From: Defluviitaleaceae bacterium
GTDB lineage: Bacteria; Bacillota; Clostridia; Lachnospirales; WQUN01
DNA length: 64,000 nucleotides
Reading direction: 5' to 3'
Assembly: GCA_009779835.1 (NCBI GenBank)
Contig: WRBD01000001.1
Location: 1-64,000 of the forward strand
This document shows, in pieces, positions 1 to 10,529 of this stretch (position 1 is the first letter of the stretch; every line of letters begins with the position of its first letter). The translations under genes were made by a program, and so were the position numbers. The notes below the pieces were generated by a model that saw only the letters and a list, made by a program, of their open reading frames with translations, had not been told where the DNA came from and ran no database searches.

Positions 1-1352
1 AATTGCTTTTTACGGCTGTTCATTTCCGCCATCAAATAATCAAAAATGGAGAGAGCGTATTCACCATCCGTCGTTCCCGCAATTATTTTCGCGTGAGGTA
101 TCAGCAAATCACCAGTATACATATTAAATTCCACGTTTTTAAAGTCAATCATGATAAGGGTTAGTTGCGAAGGGGAGTACATATGAAGCAGATTGGCAAT
201 AACCTGATTTATAGTGGCAGATTTTCCGGAACCGGACTGCCCCGCCATTAATAAGTATTTTTCCCTTACATTCCCGAGGGCGTTGGAAAGCAATAACTTC
301 ATGGTATCAATCATAGCCGGGCGTGCCGCTTCCTCGTTGTATTCAAAGAGAATGTTGGTAAAGGGTATATTAACCCGCCCGTAATCAATATGCCTGCCGT
401 TGAAAGAAATTATAATTTTTGTTTTTGTGTGTCGTATGCAATTTGAAACTATATTATCAACTGCTCTTTGCAATTTTTCTTCGTCGGTTTTAATTTCGAT
501 TTCATCATCGGGGAAATCAATAATTATTTCCTTTTCGTTTTTATCGGCAAGGATTTTTATTCGTTCAATGCAGTCGTACAATAAATCTTTTAAACCAACG
601 GGCGCAATGTCTAACGTGTCGAGTCCGCTGTCCATTCTCGAAACATATAGAAGTTGGCTCATCATTCGTTCCATTCTTTCGCCCTCGGACATTATTATTT
701 CGGAAGCCATTTTTTTATCGGCAATTTCTTCGTAGATTCCCTCGGCGTAACCTTGAATAGACATGAGCGGCGTTCGCAATTCGTGCGATACATTTTGAAA
801 AAATTGTTTTTGATTATTTTCGTAAGTGTGAAGCATTTGCGACATATTATTCATGCTGTGGGCGAGTGAATTAAATTCTTTGTATTCAAAGCTGTCAATT
901 TTTTCGGAGAAATTACCCCGTCCTATAATTCCCGCGTATTTTCCGAGCCGCACAATCGCTTTTTGAACGCGGGAATAAATTAAAACAGACATTAAAACAC
1001 TTGCAATGCCGGATATGACAAGCAAATATGTGAGCGTTCGATTTATGCGCCGCATAAACGTAATTGCCGATGTAATATCGGTATACAGCAAAATGGAAAA
1101 AGATAAATCGTTCGATACGGGAACGTCAACAGCCATTAGATAATATGTAGTATTCTCTCCCGTAAATCTAATCATTTTTTCATTTTCAAAAGCGATTCTG
1201 TTTTCAATAAAATAATCAGCCACATCAATAATTTCTTCGGCTACGAAATTATCAACAAGACTTGATGCGGGTATCATTATTTCGTTAAGGTCGTTAATTA
1301 TAATGCCGTAGGTATTCATCCTCGGAAATATATCAGTATGAAAAAGTTTCAT
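1..1352 (-). CDS. Chimeric ORF, partial at the left edge: histidine kinase (second TM, HAMP-like, HisKA, N-box) running in frame into an FtsK/SpoIIIE-type P-loop ATPase
   Basis: Reverse-strand translation gives ...QFFQNVSHELRTPLMSIQGY (H-box)...EEKLQRAVDNIVSNCIRHTKTKIIISFNG (N-box), then without a stop ...YLLMAGQSGSGKSATINQVIANLLHMYSPSQLTLIMIDFKNVEFNMY (FtsK Walker A/B-like). Absent from the ORF track because it runs off the window. Confidence 0.7.
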   Translation of the reverse strand, partial: MKLFHTDIFPRMNTYGIIINDLNEIMIPASSLVDNFVAEEIIDVADYFIENRIAFENEKMIRFTGENTTYYLMAVDVPVSNDLSFSILLYTDITSAITFMRRINRTLTYLLVISGIASVLMSVLIYSRVQKAIVRLGKYAGIIGRGNFSEKIDSFEYKEFNSLAHSMNNMSQMLHTYENNQKQFFQNVSHELRTPLMSIQGYAEGIYEEIADKKMASEIIMSEGERMERMMSQLLYVSRMDSGLDTLDIAPVGLKDLLYDCIERIKILADKNEKEIIIDFPDDEIEIKTDEEKLQRAVDNIVSNCIRHTKTKIIISFNGRHIDYGRVNIPFTNILFEYNEEAARPAMIDTMKLLLSNALGNVREKYLLMAGQSGSGKSATINQVIANLLHMYSPSQLTLIMIDFKNVEFNMYTGDLLIPHAKIIAGTTDGEYALSIFDYLMAEMNSRKKQ

Positions 1353-1400
1353 TTGATAAAAGACGGTAAAGCGAATATGATATATTTGTATTGTTTTTGA

Positions 1401-1622
1401 GTGTGGGGTGCTACAGTTATGAACGGATATTTTAGTGTAAGAGATGCGGCTACTCAATGGGATATAACAGAGCGCCAAGTACAAAAACTGTGTGCCGAGG
1501 GACGTATAAAAGGCGTTACTCGATTTTCAAATACATGGGTTATCCCGGAGGACACACCTAAACCTACCCGTACAGGAAAATTAAAACCCGGACGCAAGCC
1601 GAAAATAAGTGAGGTAGATTAA
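1401..1622 (+). CDS. Small helix-turn-helix DNA-binding protein (excisionase/MerR-like); likely start is the internal Met at about 1419
   Basis: FSVRDAATQWDITERQVQKLCAEGRIKGVTRFSNTWVIPEDTPKP is a typical HTH_17-like pattern; ends 2 nt before the next gene. Confidence 0.7.
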   Translation: MWGATVMNGYFSVRDAATQWDITERQVQKLCAEGRIKGVTRFSNTWVIPEDTPKPTRTGKLKPGRKPKISEVD

Positions 1623-1623
1623 A

Positions 1624-4600
1624 ATGAATTTGATGATTCCCAAACAATTCTTGATAAATAAACATCAGGAATTTGCAAAAAGGTTTGTCGCATTACTTCT
1701 TCTCTGCGCCATGCTGCTTGGTATTACAAGCTGCGTGTCCGAACTGGACGCACCCGTATCTGGCGCAGTAATGGAAAGCATACAATCATTCCGTGATATA
1801 CCGGGCATTACCGAGAGAGAAATCGCCGGGGTAGAAGCACTCAAAGCGTCACGGCAAAGCATTTCTTTTTGGAAAACACACTCTGCGGAATGGTTTGTAC
1901 GACCGGACGGTACATATGCCGGTTTTTTGCCCTTGCTTAACAACCTTATGTCTGACCTATTCGAGATTCCGTTTGTGATTGAGTTTCATGACTGGAACTC
2001 AATCATAGACGGTATAGACAGCGGAGCTATTGACTTCACGAGCGAATACGGAATTACCCCGGAACGGCAGAATAGGTATTATATGTCCGACCCCATTGCA
2101 CAGCGTTCGCTCTCCATTTTGACATACGGAGACCGTAGGATTGAAGCGACGAACAACCTTAACGGCTTGAGGGTGGGAATGTTTTTAGAAGGTAGCGCCG
2201 TTGCCCAGACCGTTGCATCTGCGTATCCTGAACTGGAATTTGAAACGGTTACGATTTCGGACGTAACGATGGAAGCCGATATGTTAAGAAACGGCGAGAT
2301 TGACGCGGTCATAGGCATATCAGCGAGAATGAATTATGAATATACAGGGGTGGAAGGTTTTACGCTTGCAAATGGTCTGCTGCCGTTGGCGTATACCTCC
2401 GCTGCGCTGACTACCGCGAAAGCGGAACTTGAACCAATTATATCCATAATGAATAAATACATTGCGGCAGGCGGGATTAGCAAGCTTTATGAACTATATC
2501 GGCAGGGCAATGATGAATACAACCGTTATCTTTTGTACAATTCATTTTCCGATGAAGAGAGAGCATATATAGACAATCTGACTGCAAGCGTTCCCATCGT
2601 ATTGGGAACGGATACTTATCCGGTGAGTTTTTATAATGTTAATGAGGGTGAATTTCAAGGTATCTCTATGGATATTTTGAAAGAAATAAGCAGAATGACA
2701 GGAATTGAATTTGAGCCTGTCAACGGAATGGACGCATCTTGGGGGGAGATACTCGAAATGCTCAGGATGGGCGAAGCGGCTTTGATTTCGGATTTGATTA
2801 TTACCGAAGAGCGGAAGGAATATTTCATATGGCCCGAAACGCCGTTTTTTTCAACGCCATACGCTTTTTTTTCAAAAGTGAATTATCCTAATTTGGAATT
2901 AAATCAGATTGGGCAAGCGTCTGTGGGGGTTGTCGGATGGTGTGCTACCCGCCAAATATATGAACAATGGTTTCCGAATTATTCTAATGCCAAGCACTTC
3001 GATTCTCAGGATGATGCTTTGGATGCACTTGAAAACAGTGAGATAGACCTGTTTTTCAATCTTGGATACATCCTGTATTATCAACAAAACTATCGTGAAA
3101 AACCCGGATATAAAGCAAATTATACATTCCCCGTTTTTAACGATACATTTTTCGGGCTGAACAAAAACGAGGACATTTTATGCTCGATTATTGATAAAAC
3201 GCTTGTTTATGTAAACACCGAAAAAATTTCAAATGAATGGACGAACCGCTCCTTTGACTATTCAAGGATGCTTGCTGAAGAACAGTTGCGCCATGCAAAC
3301 CAGCGCGTGCTAATCGTGTCCGTTTCAACCGCCGCCCTGTTGTTGCTGATGCTCATTGTCGTTTTGCTTTTATTGAAAATCAATAAAACGAGAAAAATGG
3401 CTATGGATGTGGAACAAGAGGCGCACGAACGTTTTAGTATTATGCTGGATTCCAACCCGCTGTGTTGCAAACTATGGAGCAACGAATACAAGCTCTTGGA
3501 TTGCAACCAAGCTGCCGCGAGTATGTGCGGGTTCCAGACTAAACAAGAGTATTTAGCCGGATATTTCAATCTTGACCCGGAGTTTCAGCCTGACGGACAA
3601 CGTTCAGATACTAAACGTGCAGAGTTATTAAAAAGAGCATTTGAGGGAGAAGGTATTCTCAATTTTGAATGGCTGCATATGCTTCCCGACGGGATTCCTA
3701 TGCCGGCAGAGATTACGCTTGTCAAGGTCAAATACGGAACCGAATATGTGGTAGCCGGATATACGCGCGACCTGCGAGAAGAGAAGAGGATGATTCAAGA
3801 GCTTAAAGAAGCGCAAGCCACTACCTTGAAAATACTCGATACGAACCCGCAAATCAATGTATTGTTTGACAGCAATTTCAACATAGTGGAGTGCAATCTC
3901 GCCGCCATACGTTTCATGGGCTTTGAGACAAAAGAAGAATTGATTGCCGGGTTTTATGAACGCTTTACCAAAAGCCTGCCGGAAATCCAACCCGACGGTC
4001 GTGTTACGATTCCGATGCCCGAAAGATTCAAAACTGCTACGAAGGAAGGCTATAACAGAGTTGAAACAGAATTGCATATGGGGGGTATGACGAAAAACCT
4101 ACTGATTGAAATGGTGAGGATTCCTTACGGAAGCAGTTTTGCAATAATTGTTTACGCCTATGATATGACCGAAATGCGTAGCCGGGAAAAGGAACTAATA
4201 AAAGCACGGGAAGTTAATGAGCTTCAGCTTGCTAAATTAAATCTGATTATAGAAGCCGCTAAAATAGGTATGTTTAATATGGAAATAAACCCAAGTGACC
4301 CTCTCAATCTTAGCAGTCAAACCGAATATTCTGCTGAATACAGAGAATTGCTTGGATTTACAGACGACGACCAATCCCCGGAAAATCTTGGTGACAGCAG
4401 GATTGGTCTTGTACATCCTGACGATACGGAAAGCGCGTTCAGTACTTTTTCTGCTCATTTGCTCGACAAAACCGGCAACACTCCCTTTGATATAGAACAG
4501 CGGCTCAAAAAGAAAAATGGGGAATACGCTTGCTTCCGCACCGTCGGCAAGGCGATTCGGGATAAAGACGGAAACCCTGTACGCTTTGTGAGCGCGGCGT

Positions 4601-6939
4601 TCGACATGACCGAAATAAGAAAACGGGAGCAGGAACTTATACAAACGCATGAAATGAACGAAATGCAGCTCGCCAAAATATCTTTAATCAACAAAGCGGC
4701 AAGAATCGGGTTATGGGATATGGAGATTATACGCGATGACCCGACAAACATCCGAAGCGAAGTTACCTATACTGCCGAGTTTCGGGAGATTTTCGGTTAT
4801 ACAGACGAACACGATTTTCCGAACTCATTGGAAAGCTTCAGCAACTGCCTCGACCCTGACGCATTGCAGATAATGAACGATAAACTCACCGCCCACCTTG
4901 CCGATCCCACGGGTAAAACGCCCTTCGACCCGGAATATCAGGCGAAAAAGAAAAACGGCGATTACATTTACATCCGCGCTACCGGCGAATCAATCCGCGA
5001 TGAGCAAGGCAACGCGATACGCACTGTCGGTACTATGATGGACGTAACCGAAGAAAAAAACTATTTGGTCAATACAGAACGTCTTCGACAGCAAGCGGAG
5101 GAGGCCAACAAAGCAAAGAGTACCTTCCTCGCCAACATGAGCCATGAAATTCGCACACCACTAAACGCCGTAATCGGCTTGTCCGGCTTGATTTTGAACA
5201 CAGACAACGAGTTGAATGAAGAAAGCCGCTATAGGTTAGACCGGATTAACAACGCTGGTGCAACCCTACTCAATACGGTAAACGACATTCTTGACATATC
5301 CAAGATAGAAGCGGGAAAATTCGAGCTTATCCCCAGCATATATGACATCCCCAGCATGATAAATGATGCCGTCACGCAAAGCATCTTGCATAGGGGTGAA
5401 AAATCCATTGAATTTGTGATGAATGTCTGCGCCAATTTACCAACACAGCTTTACGGTGACGAACTTCGCATAAAACAAATACTGAATAACCTTTTATCAA
5501 ATGCCTTTAAGTACACAACGGAAGGAACGGTGGAGCTGACCGTAAGTTGCGTCCGGGAAGGCGATTGTATTTGGCTGACTTTTATAATCCGGGACACAGG
5601 TATTGGCATACGGCAGGAAGATATGGTTAATCTGTTCAGCGATTATGTTCAAGCGGATATGTCGGCAAACCGTAAAATTGTAGGGACAGGGCTTGGCTTG
5701 TCTATTGCAAAAAGGTTGGTCGAACTAATGGACGGTCAGATAACCGCAGAAAGTGAATATGGTAAGGGCAGCGTTTTCACCGTGCGGCTTATGCAAAAAT
5801 ATGTTACCGACAATGCAATCGGACCGAAGGCGGTTGAAAGCCTCAAAAACCTAAACTACTCCGCTCAGAAACAACGGCGGTTCGGTGAAATGTCACGAAT
5901 CAGCTTGCCTTATGCGCGTGTGCTGATTGTGGACGATGTAGAGACAAACCTTGACGTGGCTAAGGGTCTGATGAAATCTTACAGCATGAAAATTGACTGT
6001 GTTACAAGCGGCCAAGAAGCTATTGAAGCCATGATGGATAGCAGAGTTCGCTACAACGCCGTTTTCATGGACCACATGATGCCCGGCATGGACGGTATCG
6101 AAGCCACTCGGCGTATACGGGAAATCGGAACGGATTACACGGATAGTGTTCCCATAATCGCGCTCACGGCAAATGCCATTGTGGGTAACGAAGAAATGTT
6201 TTTGCAAAACGGTTTTCAGGCGTTTATCTCCAAGCCCATAGAAATCGCCCATTTGGATGCAGTTATACGGGAATGGGTACGGGATAAAGAACAGGAAAAA
6301 TTACACCAGCATATTGAGGAACAAAATCCTCCCGCTCAAAATAATGAAAAAAACTGGCAGGCGATGGACAAAGGTATTCCGGGCATAAATACCAAAAAAG
6401 GGCTGTCACGTTTCAACGGTGACAAGGACGCATATCTTGACGTACTACGTTCCTACGCGAAGAACACCCCACGCCTTCTTGAAGGATCCGGTCAGGTTAC
6501 TTCTGACTTACTTGCTGACTATGCCACCATTGTTCACGGAATCAAAGGTTCGAGCGGCGGTATCTGCGCCGAGGAAACAGCGGGTATCGCGGAGGCGTTG
6601 GAGGGTGCGGCACTTGCCGGGGATTATGAGTATGTGGCGGCTCACAATGAAAATCTAACGACAACGGCACGGAGGCTCATATCGGGCATTACTACTATGC
6701 TTGAAAGATTTGATGCAGATAACCTAAAACCTAAAAAGGAGAAGCTGGACAACGAAACGCTGGATAGGCTGCGTCAGGCTTGCATTGATTATGAAATGAG
6801 CGGCGTGGACGCAGCACTTGGGGAACTGGAAGCCTTTGATTACAAGACGGATGGCGAACTTATCGTTTGGCTGCGGGAGAACGCAGAGCAAATGAATTTT
6901 GATGAGATTGTGAAAAGAATCTCGGACACCATTGAATGA
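1624..6939 (+). CDS. BvgS-like hybrid sensor histidine kinase: two periplasmic-binding (SBP_bac_3-like) domains, TM, several PAS domains, HisKA, HATPase, receiver, Hpt
   Basis: N-terminal LLGITSC lipobox-like signal; STFLANMSHEIRTPLNAVIGLS H-box; GTGLGLSIAKRLVELMDG G-box; RVLIVDDVETN...VFMDHMMPGMDG receiver; IVHGIKGSSGGI Hpt histidine. Confidence 0.9.
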   Translation: MNLMIPKQFLINKHQEFAKRFVALLLLCAMLLGITSCVSELDAPVSGAVMESIQSFRDIPGITEREIAGVEALKASRQSISFWKTHSAEWFVRPDGTYAGFLPLLNNLMSDLFEIPFVIEFHDWNSIIDGIDSGAIDFTSEYGITPERQNRYYMSDPIAQRSLSILTYGDRRIEATNNLNGLRVGMFLEGSAVAQTVASAYPELEFETVTISDVTMEADMLRNGEIDAVIGISARMNYEYTGVEGFTLANGLLPLAYTSAALTTAKAELEPIISIMNKYIAAGGISKLYELYRQGNDEYNRYLLYNSFSDEERAYIDNLTASVPIVLGTDTYPVSFYNVNEGEFQGISMDILKEISRMTGIEFEPVNGMDASWGEILEMLRMGEAALISDLIITEERKEYFIWPETPFFSTPYAFFSKVNYPNLELNQIGQASVGVVGWCATRQIYEQWFPNYSNAKHFDSQDDALDALENSEIDLFFNLGYILYYQQNYREKPGYKANYTFPVFNDTFFGLNKNEDILCSIIDKTLVYVNTEKISNEWTNRSFDYSRMLAEEQLRHANQRVLIVSVSTAALLLLMLIVVLLLLKINKTRKMAMDVEQEAHERFSIMLDSNPLCCKLWSNEYKLLDCNQAAASMCGFQTKQEYLAGYFNLDPEFQPDGQRSDTKRAELLKRAFEGEGILNFEWLHMLPDGIPMPAEITLVKVKYGTEYVVAGYTRDLREEKRMIQELKEAQATTLKILDTNPQINVLFDSNFNIVECNLAAIRFMGFETKEELIAGFYERFTKSLPEIQPDGRVTIPMPERFKTATKEGYNRVETELHMGGMTKNLLIEMVRIPYGSSFAIIVYAYDMTEMRSREKELIKAREVNELQLAKLNLIIEAAKIGMFNMEINPSDPLNLSSQTEYSAEYRELLGFTDDDQSPENLGDSRIGLVHPDDTESAFSTFSAHLLDKTGNTPFDIEQRLKKKNGEYACFRTVGKAIRDKDGNPVRFVSAAFDMTEIRKREQELIQTHEMNEMQLAKISLINKAARIGLWDMEIIRDDPTNIRSEVTYTAEFREIFGYTDEHDFPNSLESFSNCLDPDALQIMNDKLTAHLADPTGKTPFDPEYQAKKKNGDYIYIRATGESIRDEQGNAIRTVGTMMDVTEEKNYLVNTERLRQQAEEANKAKSTFLANMSHEIRTPLNAVIGLSGLILNTDNELNEESRYRLDRINNAGATLLNTVNDILDISKIEAGKFELIPSIYDIPSMINDAVTQSILHRGEKSIEFVMNVCANLPTQLYGDELRIKQILNNLLSNAFKYTTEGTVELTVSCVREGDCIWLTFIIRDTGIGIRQEDMVNLFSDYVQADMSANRKIVGTGLGLSIAKRLVELMDGQITAESEYGKGSVFTVRLMQKYVTDNAIGPKAVESLKNLNYSAQKQRRFGEMSRISLPYARVLIVDDVETNLDVAKGLMKSYSMKIDCVTSGQEAIEAMMDSRVRYNAVFMDHMMPGMDGIEATRRIREIGTDYTDSVPIIALTANAIVGNEEMFLQNGFQAFISKPIEIAHLDAVIREWVRDKEQEKLHQHIEEQNPPAQNNEKNWQAMDKGIPGINTKKGLSRFNGDKDAYLDVLRSYAKNTPRLLEGSGQVTSDLLADYATIVHGIKGSSGGICAEETAGIAEALEGAALAGDYEYVAAHNENLTTTARRLISGITTMLERFDADNLKPKKEKLDNETLDRLRQACIDYEMSGVDAALGELEAFDYKTDGELIVWLRENAEQMNFDEIVKRISDTIE

Positions 6940-7379
6940 AATTCCAAATATGTGTTTGGAAATGTTGAAAAAAACAAATATATGAATAGTAACTGTGTTT
7001 GAATTGACCAAAACCCTTGGGATTGCATAATAGCAATTTTTCAAGGGTTTGCTTTTTGTAAAATCTGCTAAAATAAACAATTTTGAAAAAATTTTGAGTT
7101 TCCCCATTTTTTTAAGAGCAATCAAATAGAGACATCTGAAGCGAAGGCTCAACATTGTCTTTAATGAAAAACGACTGTATGCCAACATATGACTTGGAAA
7201 AAATTGATTTCAAGCCATCTGAAATAGCATAAAAAGTGAATGTAGTCAGGCCATAGAGCCTTTTTGATGCTACAATAACCTGTGCAACCTCAATGCTTAC
7301 TTCAACTTTTTCGCTTAGAATGCGAATCCACAGTTTAAATAAAAAGACAAATGAGCAAGAAATGGTATAAAGTGGGGTT

Positions 7380-8270
7380 ATGTCTAATGAACTCCAACTA
7401 ATAAACCTGTATTGCGTCATTTGTCAGCATTACGATACCAGATTAGTATATGACGCACAACGTACAAGCAATAATTTTCTGCCCCAATTTTCAGACGAGG
7501 AGTGCATAACAATAGCATTGTGGGGGCTTGCAAACAGAAAATTTACTTGCAAAGACGTTTTCAAATTTATAAAAGCATTTTATGCAGAGTGGTTTCCTGC
7601 AATGCCAAATTATAAGGCATTTAATAGACGGTATGGTTATCTTGCCGATGCAATAAAAACCTTGGCAAGTGACTTGCTATCAATGATTTCAAGTGATACA
7701 ACATGTCCAACCCACTTGATAGACTCCATGCCAATAGTGCTTGCAAAGCAACGCCGAAGCGGACGCGCAAAAGTTGCGACTGAAATGTGTGACAAGGGGT
7801 ATTGCGATGCAAAGCAAATGTATTTTTATGGTGTCAGACTTCATGCATTGGGTGAAAATCAGTACAAAACAATTCCTCAACCTAAGCAACTCCTGCTCAC
7901 AGCAGCAAATGTCCATGACCGGAAAGCTGCCGTTGAAATGCTTCAAGATGTTTACGGCATTGATTTATTTGCCGACAAAGCCTATATTCATGCGGAATGG
8001 ATGGAGGAGCTTAGACGCAATAATCGCGTCAATATCATCACCCCAATAAAATTGGAAAAGGGTCAAAAGGAACTTTCATATTGGGATTCTATCTTTTCTT
8101 CTGCTGTTTCAAGAGTTAGGCAACCTATAGAATCATTTTTCAATTGGTTAAATGAAATAACTCAGATTCAAAATGCTTGCAAAATTCGCTCTGCTAACGG
8201 CTTGGTTTCTTTTGTGTTTTCTCGTATCGCGGTAGCGTGCTTGATTTTAGCAAATATTATCAATATATGA
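7380..8270 (+). mobile_element. IS982-like family transposase
   Basis: HLIDSMPIVLAKQRRSGRAK...KGYCDAKQMYFYGVRLHALG...DLFADKAYIHAEW...SRVRQPIESFFNWLNE resembles the IS982-type DDE core; terminal inverted repeats not identified by eye. Confidence 0.75.
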
Positions 8271-8630
8271 TTTTTCAGAGAAGGCGTGAATTTCATTGAA
8301 AAAAAGAAAAAAAGATTTAACCGGGAGTGATTTTTATATTGCAGATATTGGATGCCCAACCGATGCAACCCTAAATACCCGCATAGGAATCCAATCCATA
8401 AGCGTTAATCTCGGAAAATATTCCGGCGATTTCGACGTATATGTTGTTGCATTCTGGGGGTTTGACGATGGTGGAATCTTGCTTGATGTTCGCATACGAA
8501 AAGACGTAGCCAGTTTTTGATAAATTGACAAATGAAAGCATGGCTATAATATAACAATTTCATGCACCCCATAACCTCGTTGCAAAAACTTCACCCGTTT
8601 TTCCTTGCACCAGCGGTGATTCATGCCACA

Positions 8631-9386
8631 CTAATCATTTTTGTAGTTGTTCATGTTATTCGTAGAAACCCTCTCTGAAATTGCGGCAACAACAAACCGC
8701 GGAATATCCAGCATTCGTTTGAAGCGGCTTGGTTGGCGGATTAGGCGGTACAGCCATTCCAGCCCGAATTTCCGCATTAATGGCGGTGCGGTTTTTGCTG
8801 TTCCCGCCATCACATCAAGAGTGCCGCCAAGACACATAGTTAGGCGGGCGTTTATTTTTTTATTTTTTGCCACCCAAATTTCTGCGCGGGGCATTCCTGT
8901 ACATACAAGTAAAATATCGGGCGAAAGATGATTTATCTCGTCGATGATTTTTTTTTCTTCTTCAGCGGAAAAAAATCCATGATGAAAACCCGCTACTTTT
9001 AAGCGCGAGTATTTTTTTTGCATATTCTCTTTTGCTTTTTCGGCTGTGCCTTCTGTTCCGCCAAGAAAATATGCCGTGAAATTTCTTTTTTCCGAAAGAC
9101 TTTCTAAAAGCGCGAAAATTGTGTCCACGCCGCGAACGCGTTCGGGTAATCTTTCCTTTTGCAAATACGACGCTAGCACAATGCCCGTTCCGTCCGCAAG
9201 GGATAAGTCGGCGGATTTCAACGCCTCGTAAAAATAGGGATTACGGCGCGCTTGCATTACGCCTTCAGGGTTAGGCGTTACGATTACGTGATTTGTGGGT
9301 TCGCACAAGAATTCTTCCAGTTTATCAATGGCTTCTTTTTGCGTTATTTTAGCGAACGGAATGCGTAAAATTTGTATGGTTTCCAT
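8631..9386 (-). CDS. tagA: WecG/TagA/CpsF family glycosyltransferase
   Basis: TPNPEGVMQARRNPYFYEALKSADLSLADGTGIVLAS and GGTLDVMAGTAKTAPPLMRKFGLEWLYRL are family signatures. Confidence 0.9.
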   Translation of the reverse strand: METIQILRIPFAKITQKEAIDKLEEFLCEPTNHVIVTPNPEGVMQARRNPYFYEALKSADLSLADGTGIVLASYLQKERLPERVRGVDTIFALLESLSEKRNFTAYFLGGTEGTAEKAKENMQKKYSRLKVAGFHHGFFSAEEEKKIIDEINHLSPDILLVCTGMPRAEIWVAKNKKINARLTMCLGGTLDVMAGTAKTAPPLMRKFGLEWLYRLIRQPSRFKRMLDIPRFVVAAISERVSTNNMNNYKND

Positions 9387-9388
9387 TG

Positions 9389-10519
9389 TTATTCCGGGAA
9401 TTTAAACAGTGAATCAAATTTTGAAAGCAACACAAAATCACCGCGCACTTTTATTCCACCCGTCATAAAGGCTTTTTGCGCCGAGTTTTTGTTTTTCAAA
9501 ACATCCTGCCAAATTGCCGCGTCTGACATGATTATTATATCCGGAGCAGGCACGTTTCCTTCAATATAGGTGCATTCGGTGCTGTGAATGCTGATTGCAC
9601 CGTCGAATGTTTCACTTCCGGTGATGTTAAATTGAATAACCGCTTGAAGCCCTGCGGATAATTGCGAATTGAAAAATTCGGGCAACCTTTTCGTTAGGCT
9701 TTGCACGGTTTCGCCGGATTTCGTTACGCGCACGCTTTGTTTTTCCGCCGCTTTCGGCGCGAACGGATTTGACGGCGCATCTGTGAGAAACGATTCATTT
9801 ATGACGGCAGCAGGAGAAGCTTCTCCTTTTGAATGCATTTTTGTAAACAAAAGTGAAAGCTCATCTATTTCTTTTTCTTGTGTGTCTGTAAAACCGAGTG
9901 GTTTTGCTTCGGTTTTCAGTGAAAGCTCCGGTTTTTCTTTTATAGGTTCGTCGATTTTTTTTGCGGAGGGTGTTTCATTTATAAAATCCGATGGAATTAC
10001 ATATTTGCGTTTTTGATGAACTGCCCTGTAAAAATCCTGCGTTGTTTTATCAATAAATTCGCCGGCATCGCCGTCCATTTCGCCCAAATGCCGTACATTA
10101 AGCCCCATTGATGCAACTACAAATCCGCCGAAAAACTGAATAACCCGCGTAAGATAATCACCCGCGGATTTCTCTCCGCCCTTGTTCGATAGAGTTATTA
10201 TCATTAAATGCTTGTCCTTTAAAGCTTCGGTATACTCCGCGTTTTCAAGGTATTCCAAGAAACTCTGTATAAGCGCGGTTGGTGCGAAATTTTGCGCCGT
10301 ACACGCTAAAACAATTCCGTCTGCCGCTTTTATTTTTTCCATAATGCCGTCAATCGCGTTTGTCGTTTCACCGTCGTAATACGGTGGATGCAGAACGCCT
10401 AAATCTACCGTTTCGGTTTGCGCGTCAAGCTCGGAAAAAACATCCTGTGTTCGCTTTAACAAGCCCCCAAGCCCGTGGTCGTAGTGCGTCATGTTTCCGT
10501 AAATATACACAATCTTCAT
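9389..10519 (-). CDS. Flavodoxin/NAD(P)H-dependent FMN reductase-like protein with C-terminal SCP2-like domain
   Basis: MKIVYIYGNMTHYDHGLGGLLKRT...; C-terminus FNSQLSAGLQAVIQFNITG...MSDAAIWQDVLKNKNSAQKAFMTGGIKVRGD is SCP2-like. Internal start MKIVYIYG preferred over the 10573 start. Confidence 0.65.
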   Translation of the reverse strand: MKIVYIYGNMTHYDHGLGGLLKRTQDVFSELDAQTETVDLGVLHPPYYDGETTNAIDGIMEKIKAADGIVLACTAQNFAPTALIQSFLEYLENAEYTEALKDKHLMIITLSNKGGEKSAGDYLTRVIQFFGGFVVASMGLNVRHLGEMDGDAGEFIDKTTQDFYRAVHQKRKYVIPSDFINETPSAKKIDEPIKEKPELSLKTEAKPLGFTDTQEKEIDELSLLFTKMHSKGEASPAAVINESFLTDAPSNPFAPKAAEKQSVRVTKSGETVQSLTKRLPEFFNSQLSAGLQAVIQFNITGSETFDGAISIHSTECTYIEGNVPAPDIIIMSDAAIWQDVLKNKNSAQKAFMTGGIKVRGDFVLLSKFDSLFKFPE

Positions 10520-10529
10520 AGCGGCCTCC

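Noticed and set aside
7112-7420. 102-aa - strand ORF overlapping the transposase start
   Set aside because: No recognisable family; overlaps the transposase 5' end; likely spurious or IS-end sequence.
8296-8531. Overlapping short ORFs on both strands after the transposase (8296-8520 +, 8334-8531 -)
   Set aside because: Mutually exclusive, no recognisable domain; could be IS flank or a gene fragment, not supportable.
7320-8560. Terminal inverted repeats of the IS982-like element
   Set aside because: Looked on both sides of the transposase; only short similarities such as GACAAATGA in direct orientation, no convincing TIR/TSD by eye.
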